Assembly (NCBI RefSeq): GCF_017562075.2
Contig: NC_054083.1
Location: forward strand, 16,799,141-16,863,140
Direction: 5' to 3'
DNA: 64,000 nucleotides
Source of the DNA: Anopheles merus
Taxonomy: Eukaryota > Arthropoda > Insecta > Diptera > Culicidae
Notes under the pieces: generated by a model
Database searches by the model: none
Seen by the model: only the letters and a program-made list of their open reading frames with translations
What the model was told of the DNA's origin: nothing
In this document: positions 45,031 to 59,498 of the stretch, one piece after another
Position numbering within the stretch: position 1 is the first letter of the stretch
Layout: each line of letters starts with the position of its first letter
Translations under genes and position numbers: made by a program

Positions 45031-45775
45031 GCAATGCTTAGTTAAGACAATTCTCAGTAAACAATCTGCTCAATCAGTCTCAGACAGGCCGAGTTTAATC
45101 AGACATCGAATCAACCCGGGGTAATACCAGGGAAACTTCTGGTTAAAAAATGTGTGTGTGTGTGTTTTTTTTTTTTTAAGAAAATCGATACAATCACCAT
45201 CACCCCGAAGTTGGTATAGTCACCGAACATGAACGATGTGGTTCTAAATCAAAACAGTGCCCCGCGGTATAGATCGGGCACGATGCTATATGGAGGAAAA
45301 CATTGTCCAAGGTTAGAGGTGACTAATGGAAACGCAAAAAAGTGGTAGTCAACTGGGGCCGACGAGATGGGCGATTTGGCCCAGGGGAAACATTTACCCA
45401 CCCAGCAGCAGCTAGTGCAGTATACGCCCGTGCCGCCGCTTATAAACGGCGCTACTCAATCACGTGCATTGTGCAAGCAAAATCGAACGACCGAGCTCGC
45501 GCGCGCACTCTCAGTCAATGTGGGTTTTATGTTGAGGCCGGGCTTAAAGTTTGGTTGGAAATATTGGTTTTTACTATACCACTTTTTGTCTGTCCATTTT
45601 CCATCGTTCACAGCACAGTTGGGTAGGTTTTGCAGTGTGCGCCGTGTTGTTTTGAAAATTGCTACCACGGTATATTGCATAAAGCGAGCAAAGATACCTT
45701 CCCGAAACCCCTCCGGCCTTGCTAGATTCCGGACGCTTGTCGTCTTGTGGCCACAGCATAGGCTCGATTGAAGCA

Positions 45776-45776
45776 A

Positions 45777-45821
<45 letters not shown>
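45776..45821. repeat. (GA)n microsatellite with one interruption
   Basis: About 22 GA units, broken by a T at 45791. GA tracts are binding sites for GAGA factor (Trl) in flies; a regulatory role is possible but not shown. A TATAAA (45441) and a TCAGTC initiator-like motif (about 45512) lie about 260-340 bases before it on the plus strand, too far apart from each other to be a classical core promoter. Confidence 0.93.
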
Positions 45822-45823
<2 letters not shown>

Positions 45824-46831
45824 TGCAGCCTCGTCACTCAACTTCGGTAGCACAAGCGGCCAGCCTAAGACCCTTGAGGGCAAGAGTTGTGATACACCAA
45901 GGCGCTTGGGAAAATAATCGACCTCCTACTACCGGGTGAACGTTTCTTTTTTCTCGCACCATTGCCCGAGAATCGTCGAGCGGGCGAAGACAATTTTCAA
46001 TCAATTTTCAAATCAAATTCAATATTCAACAGTGACCGTTGCAGCAGCAACAGAACGGCGCATTACGGTGCTCGGCTGGAAGGATCCCAAGGCAGGAGGG
46101 AGTCAGTTTGCCCACCGTAATACCGCAACCCGCTCTAAGTTCAATAAATGATATAGAAAGGAGTCGCTACGTGACGGATGGACTGGAACGAAATGTTTTG
46201 TGCGACGACATGTTTCGCAAATGATGGATTCATATCCAACTGAAAGACCAAAACAAGCATCTTTTAAAAATGCAGCGAACTGCAGAATGTTAAAGGGTAT
46301 TTATTTACATTACGTTCGATGTGTTTTATCACGATCTATCAAAATGTGATTTGGTAGAATAGGTTCGTAATTTTCCAGCACTCTATGTCAGAAGCTTCTT
46401 CTCGCTTCTCGTTTTTCTCATACCTAAAAACATACTCACTCAAAAGCCAAATAGTACTGAATGAAACTCTGAATAAAATGACGTAACTCGAACAAATTTT
46501 ACCTGTAAGTAAAGAAAATACCAATCCACACTTTAGTACATCTGTTAATGCATAAAATTCAGTTACATTACGTTGAAAATAATCTCATTCCAGCGCAACC
46601 ACGTTATGTCATCTTCCGTTTCGATGAACCTGTCACAACCCGGAAACTAACTTCTGCGGCACACTGGCCAACCGTTGCTGACAGTTTTACTGCTGAAATT
46701 TGACCAAAAAATTCCTTCCTCCTGACCTTCTCCCTGCCCCGTAGCTTCTTACTTGCAAAGCGCCCGATAAGGCGGGAGATAAATTTCTTCATTTATCCAA
46801 TTAATTCTTTAACCACGAACATCATCAAGCA

Positions 46832-46832
<1 letters not shown>

Positions 46833-46902
<70 letters not shown>
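46833..46902. repeat. (AC)n microsatellite, about 70 bp
   Basis: A pure AC tract in non-coding DNA. It produces the Val-Cys runs that end several spurious minus-strand ORFs. Confidence 0.97.
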
Positions 46903-46905
<3 letters not shown>

Positions 46906-48402
46906 CAAAATAGTGTCCCCAAACGAAACGAACAAGCAAATGCTGCAATGCTTTTTTGTGTGTTTTGCGCTAAATTCAACGCAGATCCGTAACAAGAATA
47001 AAAAAAAAGAAAACACAAAACCGTTCGTCCGGTGGTCGGGCATACCGTGGGGTTGGTGTGGACGAGCAGCAGCGTTGCAGTGAAAGATCCAATTTCACAA
47101 AAGCATATCTTGCCCCCCGGTAAGCCCCAGCCCATAGCGCTCCCGGCCAGGGATGGGAGGGCCCAAAAAACATTAACACGGCACCGAGAACAAGTCCAAA
47201 ACAATGCAGTTTGTGCGCATGGAAGTGCTGGGTGGTGCTGGTGTTGTACGTAGCGCATAAGTCTAATGGCGCAAAACCCGCTGCACAGTGAATGCCACGA
47301 AGGGGCCGGGGAGAGCGGGCTAGACGAAAAAGATAGTGACAGCAAACAAATAATGCGCTTCCTGTCCATGAAAGCGATAGCGGCACAAACTTTCTCGAGA
47401 ACTTGTTGGTGCTGATGAGAAGCAAAAAAAAAAGAAAAATGTGAAAGAAACCGACCAGCAGGCAGCAAACCCGAAACGTATGGAAAGATAGCAAGGGAAA
47501 CGAAACTGGAAAGAAAAAATGGCGCAACAGAGCAGAGTAGCAGGGACCGACACTGGATGGGGAAAGGGATTCCAAAGCAGATAGCCCCGAGGTAAGTGAC
47601 AGCAAACGGGACCAACATTTTCGGTCGGCAAAATGCAACGTCGTCCTCCGGAATGGTGGAACTGTTGGGACGACCCCGGACAACCATTTGAAGCGACCCC
47701 TATGTAGTGACGGAGAAGACACGAGCGAGAGAGAGAGAGAGAGCGAGAGTGCATTGAGATATGTATCCCAGGCAACCGGCACGAACGAAAGATATTGCCA
47801 GCGTCTAAAACGAAATTAAACCAACACACTCCCAGACATACAAGCACCGAGACAAGCTCAACCTGCCAAACCTTCGCTTCCTTCCTTCGGGGTCTTGTGC
47901 TGCTCCGCTACGCCATCCATATCTTGTTGCTTCCTTTTCTTCTGCCCTAAACACACACACACACAAACAGGGGCGCTCGGTCGCTTCGTTTTAATTACCG
48001 GAAGTCGACGGAAGACAAAAGAGCAAACTCATGTCCGACATGCAAAAGCGACCAAAACCTACCGAACACGAACACCGAGCACCGAAACAGACGGAGTTGG
48101 CCGTTGCCGAAATTATCCACGGCTGTGATCAGTTCTACACTGAGGTCAACAGGGTCCACCGCACACCATCTTCTGTCCGCTTTTCCCCTCCCCCCGTTAA
48201 CCGGGTGCATTTCCCGTTGCACTTCAACGGATCTCCCGGTTTTCGGTGTGTGTTTTTGTGTTTTCTGACTGCAAAAGGAAGAAAAAAGAGACGCCTCCTC
48301 CCGGTTGAAAACTTCACCAATGAATGGAGGGTAGGTGATTGATAAAGCAGGACCACTTGCAGGGTAGAGGAAGGTAAAGTAACAGCAACAACAACCACGA
48401 AA

Positions 48403-48405
<3 letters not shown>

Positions 48406-48467
<62 letters not shown>
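48406..48467. repeat. (AC)n microsatellite, about 62 bp
   Basis: A pure AC tract preceded by a short A run, in non-coding DNA. Confidence 0.97.
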
Positions 48468-48470
<3 letters not shown>

Positions 48471-51400
48471 TTAACGAATCTTAAATGCATTCGGTCACGC
48501 GTTAAGCATTGCAGAGTTGCTGGGCTTTTTCTACTTCCTCGGTGTGTAGGTGGATCGTCGGAATCAATTTAGCACACAATAAACGGCAAGAGCGACGTCT
48601 TGATAGATGGCTATTAAAAAATTCACTGGGCAAAAGGAGAAACTCCCTTCTTTTTCTTTGACGCTAAGTGATTGCAAATAGAAGGTGTACTTTTGTGATT
48701 GCAAAATTTCATTTTTCTTTTACGCTGCAGTGCATTTCGTTGCATTTTAAAATCGTTATCCATCCCGGACCAAAAAAAAAAAAAACAGGCAAGCTTAATC
48801 ATTTTGACGCAAAAAAATCGTGACTCTCCTGTGCGGAAGGCCCATTTGACCAAGGAAAAACGAACGCTGAAAAGCGGCGTTCCAGCGTTTGCTAATCAGC
48901 CCAACCGAAAACCTAACCTACGGACCCCGAACAGTGGAAGGGCTTGATCGATCAAGCCGAATTATCCAAACCGAAAGCGCGATTCTCCGCGGAACTGAAA
49001 CAACTGATTCGGTTCAGTGAGAGAGCGAACGCGCCCGCGGTGAGGCCAAAAGGGCAAACATAAAAGTGTATTTTTCAATCATAATCCATCAGACGGGCGG
49101 TGGCAAACTCCCGCACGATAAGAAGCATGACTGGGCGGGTGTGCTGGGGGTGGGGTTCTACGTAAAAAAGGGTAGACGTGATCGTGCAATCCCCAGGTCG
49201 TTCATTCAGCATCTCAATCCTATGTCCTATCGTTTTTGCTTGAATCGAAAGGCAGCAAACGAAAACCCCCGGTACGAAAATCTCCGCCGCGTGATGGAGC
49301 GATTCCGGGGAATTGGCCATTGGCCTCACTCTACCGCCAGCGATCTACCTCGGGTAATCATAATTTGATCTGTTCCTACAATATTTCGCTCCATCGCACG
49401 GCAGCAAGGCGAACGGAACGGGAGCGCAGTCTATCATCATCGAGCATCATTCCATCTTCTTGACGGGGTGGCTGCTGCTCAAGAACGGGGGAATTGGGGC
49501 GCAGATACAGCCCAGCAAAACGTTATCCAAAAAAAAAAACAGGGAACGAAAAGCAAAAGCACGAACAGATAGCGAAGCATGTGGCCATGCCGACGCCCTC
49601 TCCCTTTGCGCTCCTGCGTCACAAAAAGGTTGAAAATCTATATTTCATACGCTTTAATACGAAAACAAATTAAAGGTCGTGCCATAAATTTTAAATCATT
49701 TTTCGTTTTTAAATTGATTTTTTATGTTTCACTTCGGCCTGCTGTAGGAGGGAGGGAGGGAGAGAGAGAGGGTGTTTTAACGGAAGGGCGATCGAGCTAG
49801 CGCACGCGTCCCTACTCGCTCGGTGGCTTTACGCCCCAAACCCCCTTGTGTATGCTAAACACCTTCGGCGGGGGGCTGCGCGCGACAGCTTAACCCTATT
49901 GCCCAGCATTAAACATTGGACCGACTATGAAGAGGCTACGCTTCGAGTTTTTTGTGTGCCTTCTCGCCCGTGGCCCATTAAAATGCCCGGCCCAATCTAA
50001 ATAAATAATCTCATAAACTTTGCGCCAGCGCTGCCGAATAGCAAAAGACACGAATAAAAAAAAACATTCGTGGTGACGAATAAATAGAGACATTTGCTCG
50101 ATTTGATGCATTCAGCCCCTATCCACCGCGAGCTATTTCTAATAAAACCTCTTCCTACCTTCATACACCCCTTTTTTGTTGGTGAAACACATTCGTTAGC
50201 AAGAGAAACAAGACGATTTAACACGTGCTGGAGCGACCAGCCAGCCAAAGGGGGAATGAGGGCGTATCGGTACATCCCGGTTCCGCTGGCAGATTTTTGA
50301 CGGGAGCTGATTGCCCTTATGTCACACCTAATTTCCTATCACACGTACCAGCTTGCCATGTGCCGTGCGTCAAGACTAAATTTGGTTGGCCCTAGCGCAC
50401 CGCGTTTAATTACTGCGAGCGCGCCCGAATCGGGCTTTGGAGCAGATGGCTGGGTACGGAAAATTAGCCTAAGCACATCTTCTAATTACAATTCTACCCT
50501 GATGGTCACTAATAACGGTTGTAAGAATAGGGAAAAAACCAGAGAGCAGTAGACGCCCGAAAAATATGAATAAATTACCTTTGACGTTAGGAAATGTACA
50601 TAGAGTTAGTTAACTTTGCTGTTAAAAAAAAGCCGAAGAGCGTAAAGTAAGAAACAAACACAAATGAGCATCAAAAGCCAACCAAGCGGAATAATTATTG
50701 AGAAAATAATACAACTTTCCGCAGCACCCAAACGCTCACCAGACAGCAACATGACGCGCGTGATACATGATTTGTTGAGTCGTTGACATCAAGTACCGAT
50801 TTTGGGGGTATGCCCGAGACTCACAAACTACATCAAACGGGGTAAAACATTGCCCACACAATTGCCCTGTCCTCTGGCGGCTCGTGACCTCCCTGCTGGA
50901 GGGTGGGGAGGCGTTGCCACGGTAGACCGATCGTGCACGAAAGGAAGAAATTTAATTTCACGCACACTTCAGCGGTCGTAATGGTAATGATTATTATTAT
51001 TTTAAATAACTTTGCCAGTCGCGTCTCCCCGGCCGGAGGGCAAACACGGCTAGTGGCTGGAGGGGCAGGCAAATTTAGCAGCGGTGTTGCCATTGGACAT
51101 GGGCTAAGATCATCGACTGGGAGGCACACGCCTTGAAGACACGCACTGACGCGATGTACGCGCTGTGGATGGAAAAGCGAACCGAAGCGCACCAAGAAAA
51201 GTGTGATTCAAGTCAGATAAAAAGGGAGACATAGAGAGAAGGGGGCAGGGAGATGTGCGTGTGTGTGTGCGTGGAAGTGGTAGAGAAAATGAAAAATTTA
51301 CATAATTTTCGTTTGTCCGTGTTTACGGCCCCGGTTTTGTTTTCGTCTACTCCTCTGTTCGTTTCTAGTCCACTGTTTGCGTTTGGGGGTTTTCGCGTTC

Positions 51401-52173
51401 GCTCGGTCTCCCGCTGCGTGGTACTGCGCGGACCACAGCGGAACAGAGAGATGGAAATGACTTTTCCACGTTTTTTTGTTGTTGCTGCTGTTGCTGTTGC
51501 TTCTGCTGTCATCTTTCGTCGGATAGCTCTCCTCAGTCACCCAGTTAGTTGTGTGCGAGACGCATGAGTGCGCTTTTCACAGTAAAACATACATGTGTGC
51601 ACATAAACACACACATACACGCGCACACATACATTTATGAAAATGCTGACGCAAAAGGTCCGCTCTGAAATTCCAAACCAAACTGTACCAAGAAACTCAA
51701 TACGAATCTCCCATCCCTCAGCTCACACACAAGATACTCACACAGCCACCAGACACACACACACACACACTCAAAAACGGGCAACCTGTCGCGGCCAGGA
51801 CACCAAAACGGCTACAGCCTTCGAGCTTAGTGTTTCCGACGCCGATCTTTTATGACAGATTTTAATGGCAAAGCTTGGTTCACACGTCCCTGCATGTTGT
51901 TGGGGATGGCGCGGAGGATGGAGGTCGGCAGATAGGCAACTTGTGGATCGATATAGCGCCAGCAGTGGGGCAGGCAGGAGTGGGTAGACCTAGCGGCTGG
52001 CAGTGAGGAAGTCACGTGAATTATTGCTTTCAGTTGTCATTGGAAGTAAAACGGAACGGAGCGTATGAACTTCTGCGTTTGCATTTACAAGTGAGTCATC
52101 GTTTGATTAGGTAGTGGGCGAAGGTGGGATATGGATGATAGTGAACTAACTGTATATACCACTCTGCACCGCT

Positions 52174-52201
52174 ACACACACACACACACACACACACACA
52201 C
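52174..52201. repeat. (AC)n microsatellite, 28 bp
   Basis: A pure AC tract in non-coding DNA. Confidence 0.95.
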
Positions 52202-52889
52202 GATTCGGGAGAGGTGTCGGTCTAATAAGTTCATGAGCAGGTTACTAAATAACTTGGGCGAGAAATGGGTTGTAGCTTCTCGAGGCACACGAAGATCCCG
52301 GCAACGGAAAAGAGGCACTAGCGGGAAAGAGATCCTTACGCCCCAGAAAGCATAATTAGAAAAGTTCCATTAGACACGTTGGATGCGACCGGCTTTTACG
52401 ACCGCAGCTCCAGAAGCAGCAGTCAGCAGTGAAGCCGTGGAGCATCACCCGCTCATACAATGAGCGCTTTGCCAGGTTCTTGGGCATTGGGAGGGGACAT
52501 AAAATTTTATTGCCAAGCATTTAAATCTATCCACCTTCATGCCTAGAGATGGGGCTAGGTCAGATCTGGTCTGGAAGGTGTGCTGCGCAAGAAGAGCAAG
52601 CGTTGAGTTCCATTTTTTCCTCCCCGGCCGGTGCTGCCGGTGCTTGCGTGTGTTTAGTGTTTCGTCGGAACTTTACAATTCTCGTCAGGTTTGGGTGGCA
52701 CAATCCACTCATCTCCGAACTCCGCCTATGTTCGCTTCGATTTTACGACATTTCACTTGCTGGAGGCTGGGATTTCCATTCGGACATTAAAAGGGCACCC
52801 ACTGCACCACAAACACATACACTTGGGCTGGGTGCGATGACTTAGCCACCGGAGTGACCCCAGAATGCCTCCGAAAAACGTCTGAACTG

Positions 52890-52892
<3 letters not shown>

Positions 52893-52947
<55 letters not shown>
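52893..52947. repeat. (TG)n microsatellite, about 55 bp
   Basis: A pure TG tract in non-coding DNA, opposite in orientation to most of the neighbouring CA tracts. Confidence 0.97.
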
Positions 52948-52950
<3 letters not shown>

Positions 52951-55140
52951 TTTGGCTCTTCCATGCTCTGAACGCTTTTTGCCATCTTGCGCACCGTGAT
53001 GTGTCGGTGGCTGCGCTTTAGCCAGTTCGGACCGTTAAAACGTCCTTCCCGATGGTCCGATGCGTCCATAAATCCTAAGTGGGTCGAAATGGTTGTAACT
53101 TCGTCTCGCGGTGCCTCCGCTGGCCTCCGCTGGACGGTGACGCAGCACTGATCAGACCTAAGACGGCCAGCGAGACACAGCCCCGCGTGTCTAAAGTCAT
53201 GTCAACCGTTGTGGGGAGGCTGCTGTCTTTTGTAGCTGTGCTTTTTTATGTTCGTAACAAACGACAAATGACAAAACCATTCACGAAGGCGCAAGACGAT
53301 TGCGGCGGGCAGCACTAATTTGCTGGAGGTCCGGTCTGGACGAAGCCTGACCCGACCATGCGCATGCCAGCTCCAGTGAGCCCAGTGAGACAGGGAATTA
53401 TCTTCCCGTATTGAAAAATTAGCCACCTTAGCGGCCATATCTTGGCGTTCCCGGGCGATGTGTGTTTCCACAGCCAAACGATAATGGTGCGACAAGCAGC
53501 GGCACTTTACCCAACACCCATCACCATCATCATCATCATTTTGTCTTCTTCTTCCCCCTGATGGAGATGGCGTCGCGGAAGGGATCAAATTTAATGTTCC
53601 TTCTGTATGTGTCTGTATGTTTTTTTTCTTTTCGCGTTATTGTCTTCATCTTCGCGCGCCTCATCCGCTGTTGGGCGAGGGACTCACTGACCCACAAGCC
53701 GTAAGTTCGCGTGTGGTTAACAATTACGGTACCAACCATTAGCGGGTGTGTGAGGGTGTGCAGCCCATCATAACTTACCCTTGCACTGGCCAAAAGCGGA
53801 CCTGAAGAATTGGATTTCTTCTTCGCCAAAATTTAATACAATCAACTAAAATCGCACACTCCGATCGCCCCCCTAAAATGGGCAAAAGATGAAAGACGCT
53901 TACACACATTGCACATCCGTTTTTGTAGCTGACACAGCAATCGAGAGAGACTTTTTACTTCCTGAAACTTCGATCGTAAAAGAGCTTCAAGCAAAAAAGT
54001 GTAAAGCCGTTTAATAATGATTTCGTAAACGGTTCTATGTTTGGGTTTCAGGCTCCAACGCTCACATTTACAGACCTTCCCCGCTAGTGGATTGCAAATT
54101 AAGCGTCAAATAAAACCACGCACTACCATACATAGATCTCAGAGAACTGCCAACAATTTCCAAGGAGCTGCATCATCACACAAGCAGTCTTAATCGCGCT
54201 CATTAGGCTTTTTGGCAGTACGTGTTGGGTGTGAAGTAAATCGCTTGTTTCGATTGAGTTATTTGTTTTCTTTTCAATTCTTTCAATTTTCAATTCTTCC
54301 AACTAAAGAAGAACCTTATGATTTTTTAAAAATGCTGTTACGTTTAAAACCCTAAACCCTTCCCAGATGTGTCAAACAAACGGGTCCGTAATGGAATGCA
54401 ATAGCACACTCATCAGCACTCCATGCATCCACCCACCCAATACACCCCACAAAATTAATGGACACGGATTAAGGGAAAACAACAGCAACAAAAATTACTC
54501 CAATCTTGAGCCTTTCCCGGGTAGACACATACATGTACACGCGCTATGCTCGTCTAGGTGGCGTTCATTAAGGCATCACCAACCGGTTTCCGTGGAAATC
54601 AGCGCGCGGACGAGTGAGCCGACTGCCTCATGACGCGTAAAATGTCTCTATCAAACGCTGGCGGGGCTGTCATTTGGAGATGGAAAATGGTAGGCAAACA
54701 CTTCCCCCTAACCACGCAGTACGTGAAGTGTTTTCACGCGGATCAAAATGGCGCACAATTTGTCTCAAAACGCACATCCACACACACCCAACTCGACGCA
54801 GCCACACGCGTCAGGGGGAGGAAGAAAATTTAACATTTGCAGCAAATCTACGAACCATTTGCTTAATTTCAACTGTTCCTGCCATTTGCTTATGAAAACA
54901 TTTGCTCGATGGAGGGCATGGCACGCGTTTTGGAGCGGCGGTACAGAAAAGAAGGGGTCAGTGGGGTTACGCGGTGATCGTGGTGGTGGTAATCAGCGCC
55001 AATCAGGGGCAGACGAGCACGGGGAAATAGGGAAGAATGAAAAGGCTTTTATGAATCCAAACACACCTCTTCATCTTCTACGCGAGCGCGACAGTTTCGC
55101 AATTTTCCATTACACATTTTACCTCACACCAGCTACCAAA

Positions 55141-55157
55141 CCCCCCCCCCCCCCCCC
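55141..55157. repeat. C17 homopolymer
   Basis: A run of 17 C residues in non-coding DNA. On the minus strand it is a G17 run with G-quadruplex potential. Assembly length is uncertain. Confidence 0.9.
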
Positions 55158-57022
55158 TAGCCACCCTCCGGAAGCATCTCGTCAAGCATCATTACGCGTT
55201 GTTTTTACGTCGACAAATTCCTGCCTGCACCACACCACGCCGCGAGAAGATTGGAAAATGCGTGCGTGCGTGCGTGCGCTCGTTTTGTGCTGCCGTTTTT
55301 GACGCTCGGGGGTAAATTTTCCTCCCTCTGCTCACAGCCACACACACACTCGAACCCGGCTCTTAAATCATTGTTGCTAAACGAACGCGTGTATGTGCGG
55401 AGGAGGGGAAAAATGCTGGGGAAAACGAAGCTGCTGCTCGCCAAAAACCCACCGCCACCCCTCACGCTGCACTGACGTGGCTTTAATTGGAAAACCATAA
55501 TCGCTGAACCGTGTGCCAGGTGGCAGGAATTTTCGCGCGGCACCCCAAACCCGTAGGTTAGTGGTTTGATTCTGTCCTGTTACCACGGTGATGGAAAGCG
55601 CCCGCAAAAAAGGGCGTTGAGAGGGCGGGCTCGCTGTCGCTTTTTCCCAATTATGTCACCTACGCGCGGATTGAGCCAAAAAAAAAAGAAAGAAAAAAAC
55701 CTGTGTGCTTCCTTCCCCGTCACTTCACATGTGCACTTTTGTCGCGTAGCATTGAACTAACTTTAATTTCATTTCACGGCTCCTTTTGCCGCTTGCCGAT
55801 GAAAGGTGTCGCCCCCATGGCACGTGTGAATGTCCTCCGCTCGCGATTCGAGCCTTTTCTCCTATTTTAATGTGCTCTACCTTTTAACAGGCCGGGCTTT
55901 CCTTTTATTAAACTTTTCAATTTAAATGCTAATCGGTAGCGCGGCAGCGGTTGCCCCCACCGCTTTGGTAGCTGAGCTGAGAGTTTGGCATAATTTTATT
56001 TCCTCCTTTTTTTCTCTTTCTTTTTTTTCTGCTCCCGAAAACTCCTGCTTCCAGCGTGTTTCCCCTGTTTGCCCTGTCAACCAATTTGTCACATTCGATT
56101 GGGCTTCCCTTTTGCGATGGCCTGCGGAATGCGATGGCACAAAACAACTTTACCGCATTCCATACCGCACGGGAAGCAAAATGTGCAAAATGAGGTGGAA
56201 AATACAATTTAACCACTCACTCGTGCAGAGTTTGTGGCATGTTGCAAGCGGTCGCTGTGAAACGAGTGAGTGATTGGAAAGCCCCAGCGTGCGTTTTTTT
56301 TTTGTGATTTTCCCGATTAGAAGCAAAATCGATCGGGAAATAATGAGGAAAAAATAAGGTTCGTTGCTTCCATTCATTCTTTTAATAATTTCAATCGCTA
56401 AAACGAAACGAACGTCTGCAAAAAATGTGCTGTCGACCTGGGGTGGGGGGGACTGCACGCACGCGGACAGGTGTTTAACCTCCACACTGCATGACGCAGT
56501 GTCACACAGCCCGGCAACGGCCGCACCGGTGCGGCAGTGAGAACCAAACCACCACTTCGTGGGTGGGTGCGGGAAGGAGGAAAAATCGATCCTTCTTACC
56601 AAGTCACCACGCCACCGCCATACGGAGTGACACGCAAACCAGCATGGAGACCTTTTCCAGTTTAATTTGCCACCCCCAGCACAACCCCAACCCGTACCCA
56701 CTGTTGTTTGTGGCAAGGATGGGGAGGGCAACATGGTTTCGCGCAAAAATATGACATCGTCCGTGGGGCGGAAGCGGCAAAGGTGTTCGAAGGATGTGTT
56801 CAAGGGAGTTTGTCGTTCCTGCTAGGGCCGTGCTGCGCCACTCCGTCTTCCGCCCATCAATACAGCCGCAGGACGAAGGGCGAACGCGTTTTGCGTTGCA
56901 TGCGTGTGTCAGCACCGTCCATTTTGGGGTGGTTGGGCGGAAGTTTCATTAAAATTAATTATATTTTCCTATCGCTCGATTCCACTTTTCCTAGCAGTGG
57001 AGCAACAGCAAAAAAACATAAT

Positions 57023-57256
<234 letters not shown>

Positions 57257-59477
57257 ATGAGCAGGAACCACAAGAGTAATGGAAAACATCGACTTATGGT
57301 ACACAATCGGAAACCCGGAAAAAACGACATCGCATGGCCTGGAACGCATCGAAGCGAAGGGTGGTATTGGGGGCTGAAAGGAAATAGCACTAGAAAGACA
57401 AAAAAACATACACACACACACACACACACCACGCTGCTTTATTCGTGTGCAAACGAGAGTGACATTGGTGGAGCAAACATAATACAAAAAAAAAACAAGC
57501 CCATACGCACACAAACGCGCGCGTGTATCAAACGCACATCGTAAGGTACGCGAAACCTCACACTCACGGCTTCGCCCAAGGGTGAGGTAGGAGGGTGGGC
57601 AGGCACCACGCATGAATAATATAGAGGAGCCCGCGCGAACCGCACCGGTGGCGTACGTGTGTGCATTAAGTAGCATAAAGTATAAAATTTTATGCTCCAG
57701 AACGAAGTGTTTCGCCCAGCCCAGCACGGCCCGCCCGCACCGAACCGTTCGCTTCGGTTCCCCTTTTAACCTTCTTTTAACCGGTGCTGAAAGGTGCCGC
57801 ACGGTACTGCCTGGCCCCCACCTGGCCGGGCGCCACCGAATCATCGCGTGGTAAGTCGATGTGATGTACGACACTGACGGACGGATGGACGGGACGGGAC
57901 GGGACAAGCATGTGAGGCAGTGTGCGAGGAGAAGCAGGGCGAGCTCACTGATGGTAAGCTTCAGATATTGAAAATCCGTACATTAATGCCTCCCAAACCA
58001 ACCCCACCCAATTGCCCTCACCAGAAGCGCCGTAGTGGTGTATCGTAAACAAAAATAATATTTTATTTAACATTATTAACAACAATGTATGGCCATGCAG
58101 TGCATGGTACGTACACACTCACACACACTCACACGGAGATGGTCGAGTGTTTCGGGAAAACTGTCAGATGAGGGTGGTAAACCCCTTCTCCACCCCAGTT
58201 GGGCTCCAGCTACCAGATGGCAAAGCGGAACACGGGGTAATGAAGGAGTGAAAGCATAAATATTTTAGCAACGCGAAGCGCAATTTACTTTTTTTTCTAT
58301 CTTTTTTGGGGCGGCTTTTTTGCCCCTCGAATTGAGTTAAGTTTACTGTTACTAACTAGTAACGGTGACAATCAGCAGGTGTAAAACGGAACAAGCACAC
58401 TGGGGCTGACACGATTCTACACCGAGCAAATGCATTTGCAGCCATGATAAAGTTTAATTAAATGTAGCCCCTTCATAAAGATATAAAACATTTCATTAGC
58501 TAACTCCACTGACCGTACCGGCCTGCTTCTCTTCCGTAATGCTATTCATGTTTTCAAACGCACACACACACACACAGAAAGATCAGCCACTGCCCTCTGC
58601 CACTGCCGCAAACATTCGTAAATGCGAAAAAGACCTCCACGTTACGATGCATTGTTAAGCGATGGGGTTCGAAATTGAAAAGGAAAACCATCATTTCCGG
58701 CATTCATCGCTGCCCAGAAGCTCCCTTCGAGCTGGTTGGTGGGGTATACCCGTCGCACTACAATTAACCGCTTTTCCTCACCAAAAAAAGCAATCCCTAT
58801 CTAGGTTTCAACGCCACCCTGAAACGTCCCGCTGGGAGTGAACAGAACAACCGTGGCAACGCCGCGTGGCCATCAAATTCTTCGCCGCGTCTTCCCCCAC
58901 CATCCACCCGGGGTTAAGGGGCATAATAATTTCCCCCGTCCAACCGACACGGAGACACTGGCATAACAGTTGGGGAAAAAAAGCTGGAAAAACCTTAGCA
59001 GCAAAACGTAGCAAGCTAGTAACTATTATTCAAAACGCCGAAAAACGTTTCCACCGTCTGAGCCGGTGCGACCTTCGACCTCATCTTGCCACCTGTGATT
59101 CGCAGCAAAGCGCTTCCAAACGATGTCGACGTCTGAGGTTCTCTGTTTTTGAGCTCCTTTCCCTTTCCCCTCGTTCCTGAAAGCCCTTTTATGGCCGCCC
59201 ACTGTTCCGGGCGACGGTTGTTTCGGTTTGCGGGTTCATCCCCACGGTACGGTGATCATTATTATCATTATAATAACTAATTAAATTTTATTTTCAACCC
59301 CCACCCCACCCTCTCCGAGCCGGCCGGCCAAACTGACGACACTGGCTGGCCCGCCTTTGCCGGTGCTCCGTTTGCTATTCCAATCAAAATCATGGAACTC
59401 ATTAACGTAAATCTCATTTCTTACAGACCGTTGAGCCGCACTTACTCGTTTGCGGCGGCGGCAGTGCTCGTTGTTTT

Positions 59478-59498
59478 GGGGGGGGGGGGGGGGGGGGG
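59478..59498. repeat. G21 homopolymer
   Basis: A run of 21 G residues following TTGTTTT. It is a potential G-quadruplex and an assembly-sensitive position. Confidence 0.9.

Noticed and set aside
45435..45545. Possible core promoter (TATAAA at about 45441, TCAGTC initiator at about 45512)
   Set aside because: The two motifs are about 70 bases apart rather than about 30, no downstream element is seen, and the orientation is opposite to Sox14.
46809..47847. Long minus-strand ORFs of 292, 268 and 175 codons
   Set aside because: All three minus-strand frames are open over the same stretch because the minus strand is T/C-rich and poor in stop codons. The proteins are Phe/Ser/Leu/Cys-rich, differ in every frame, and the longest ends in a Val-Cys run from the (AC)n repeat.
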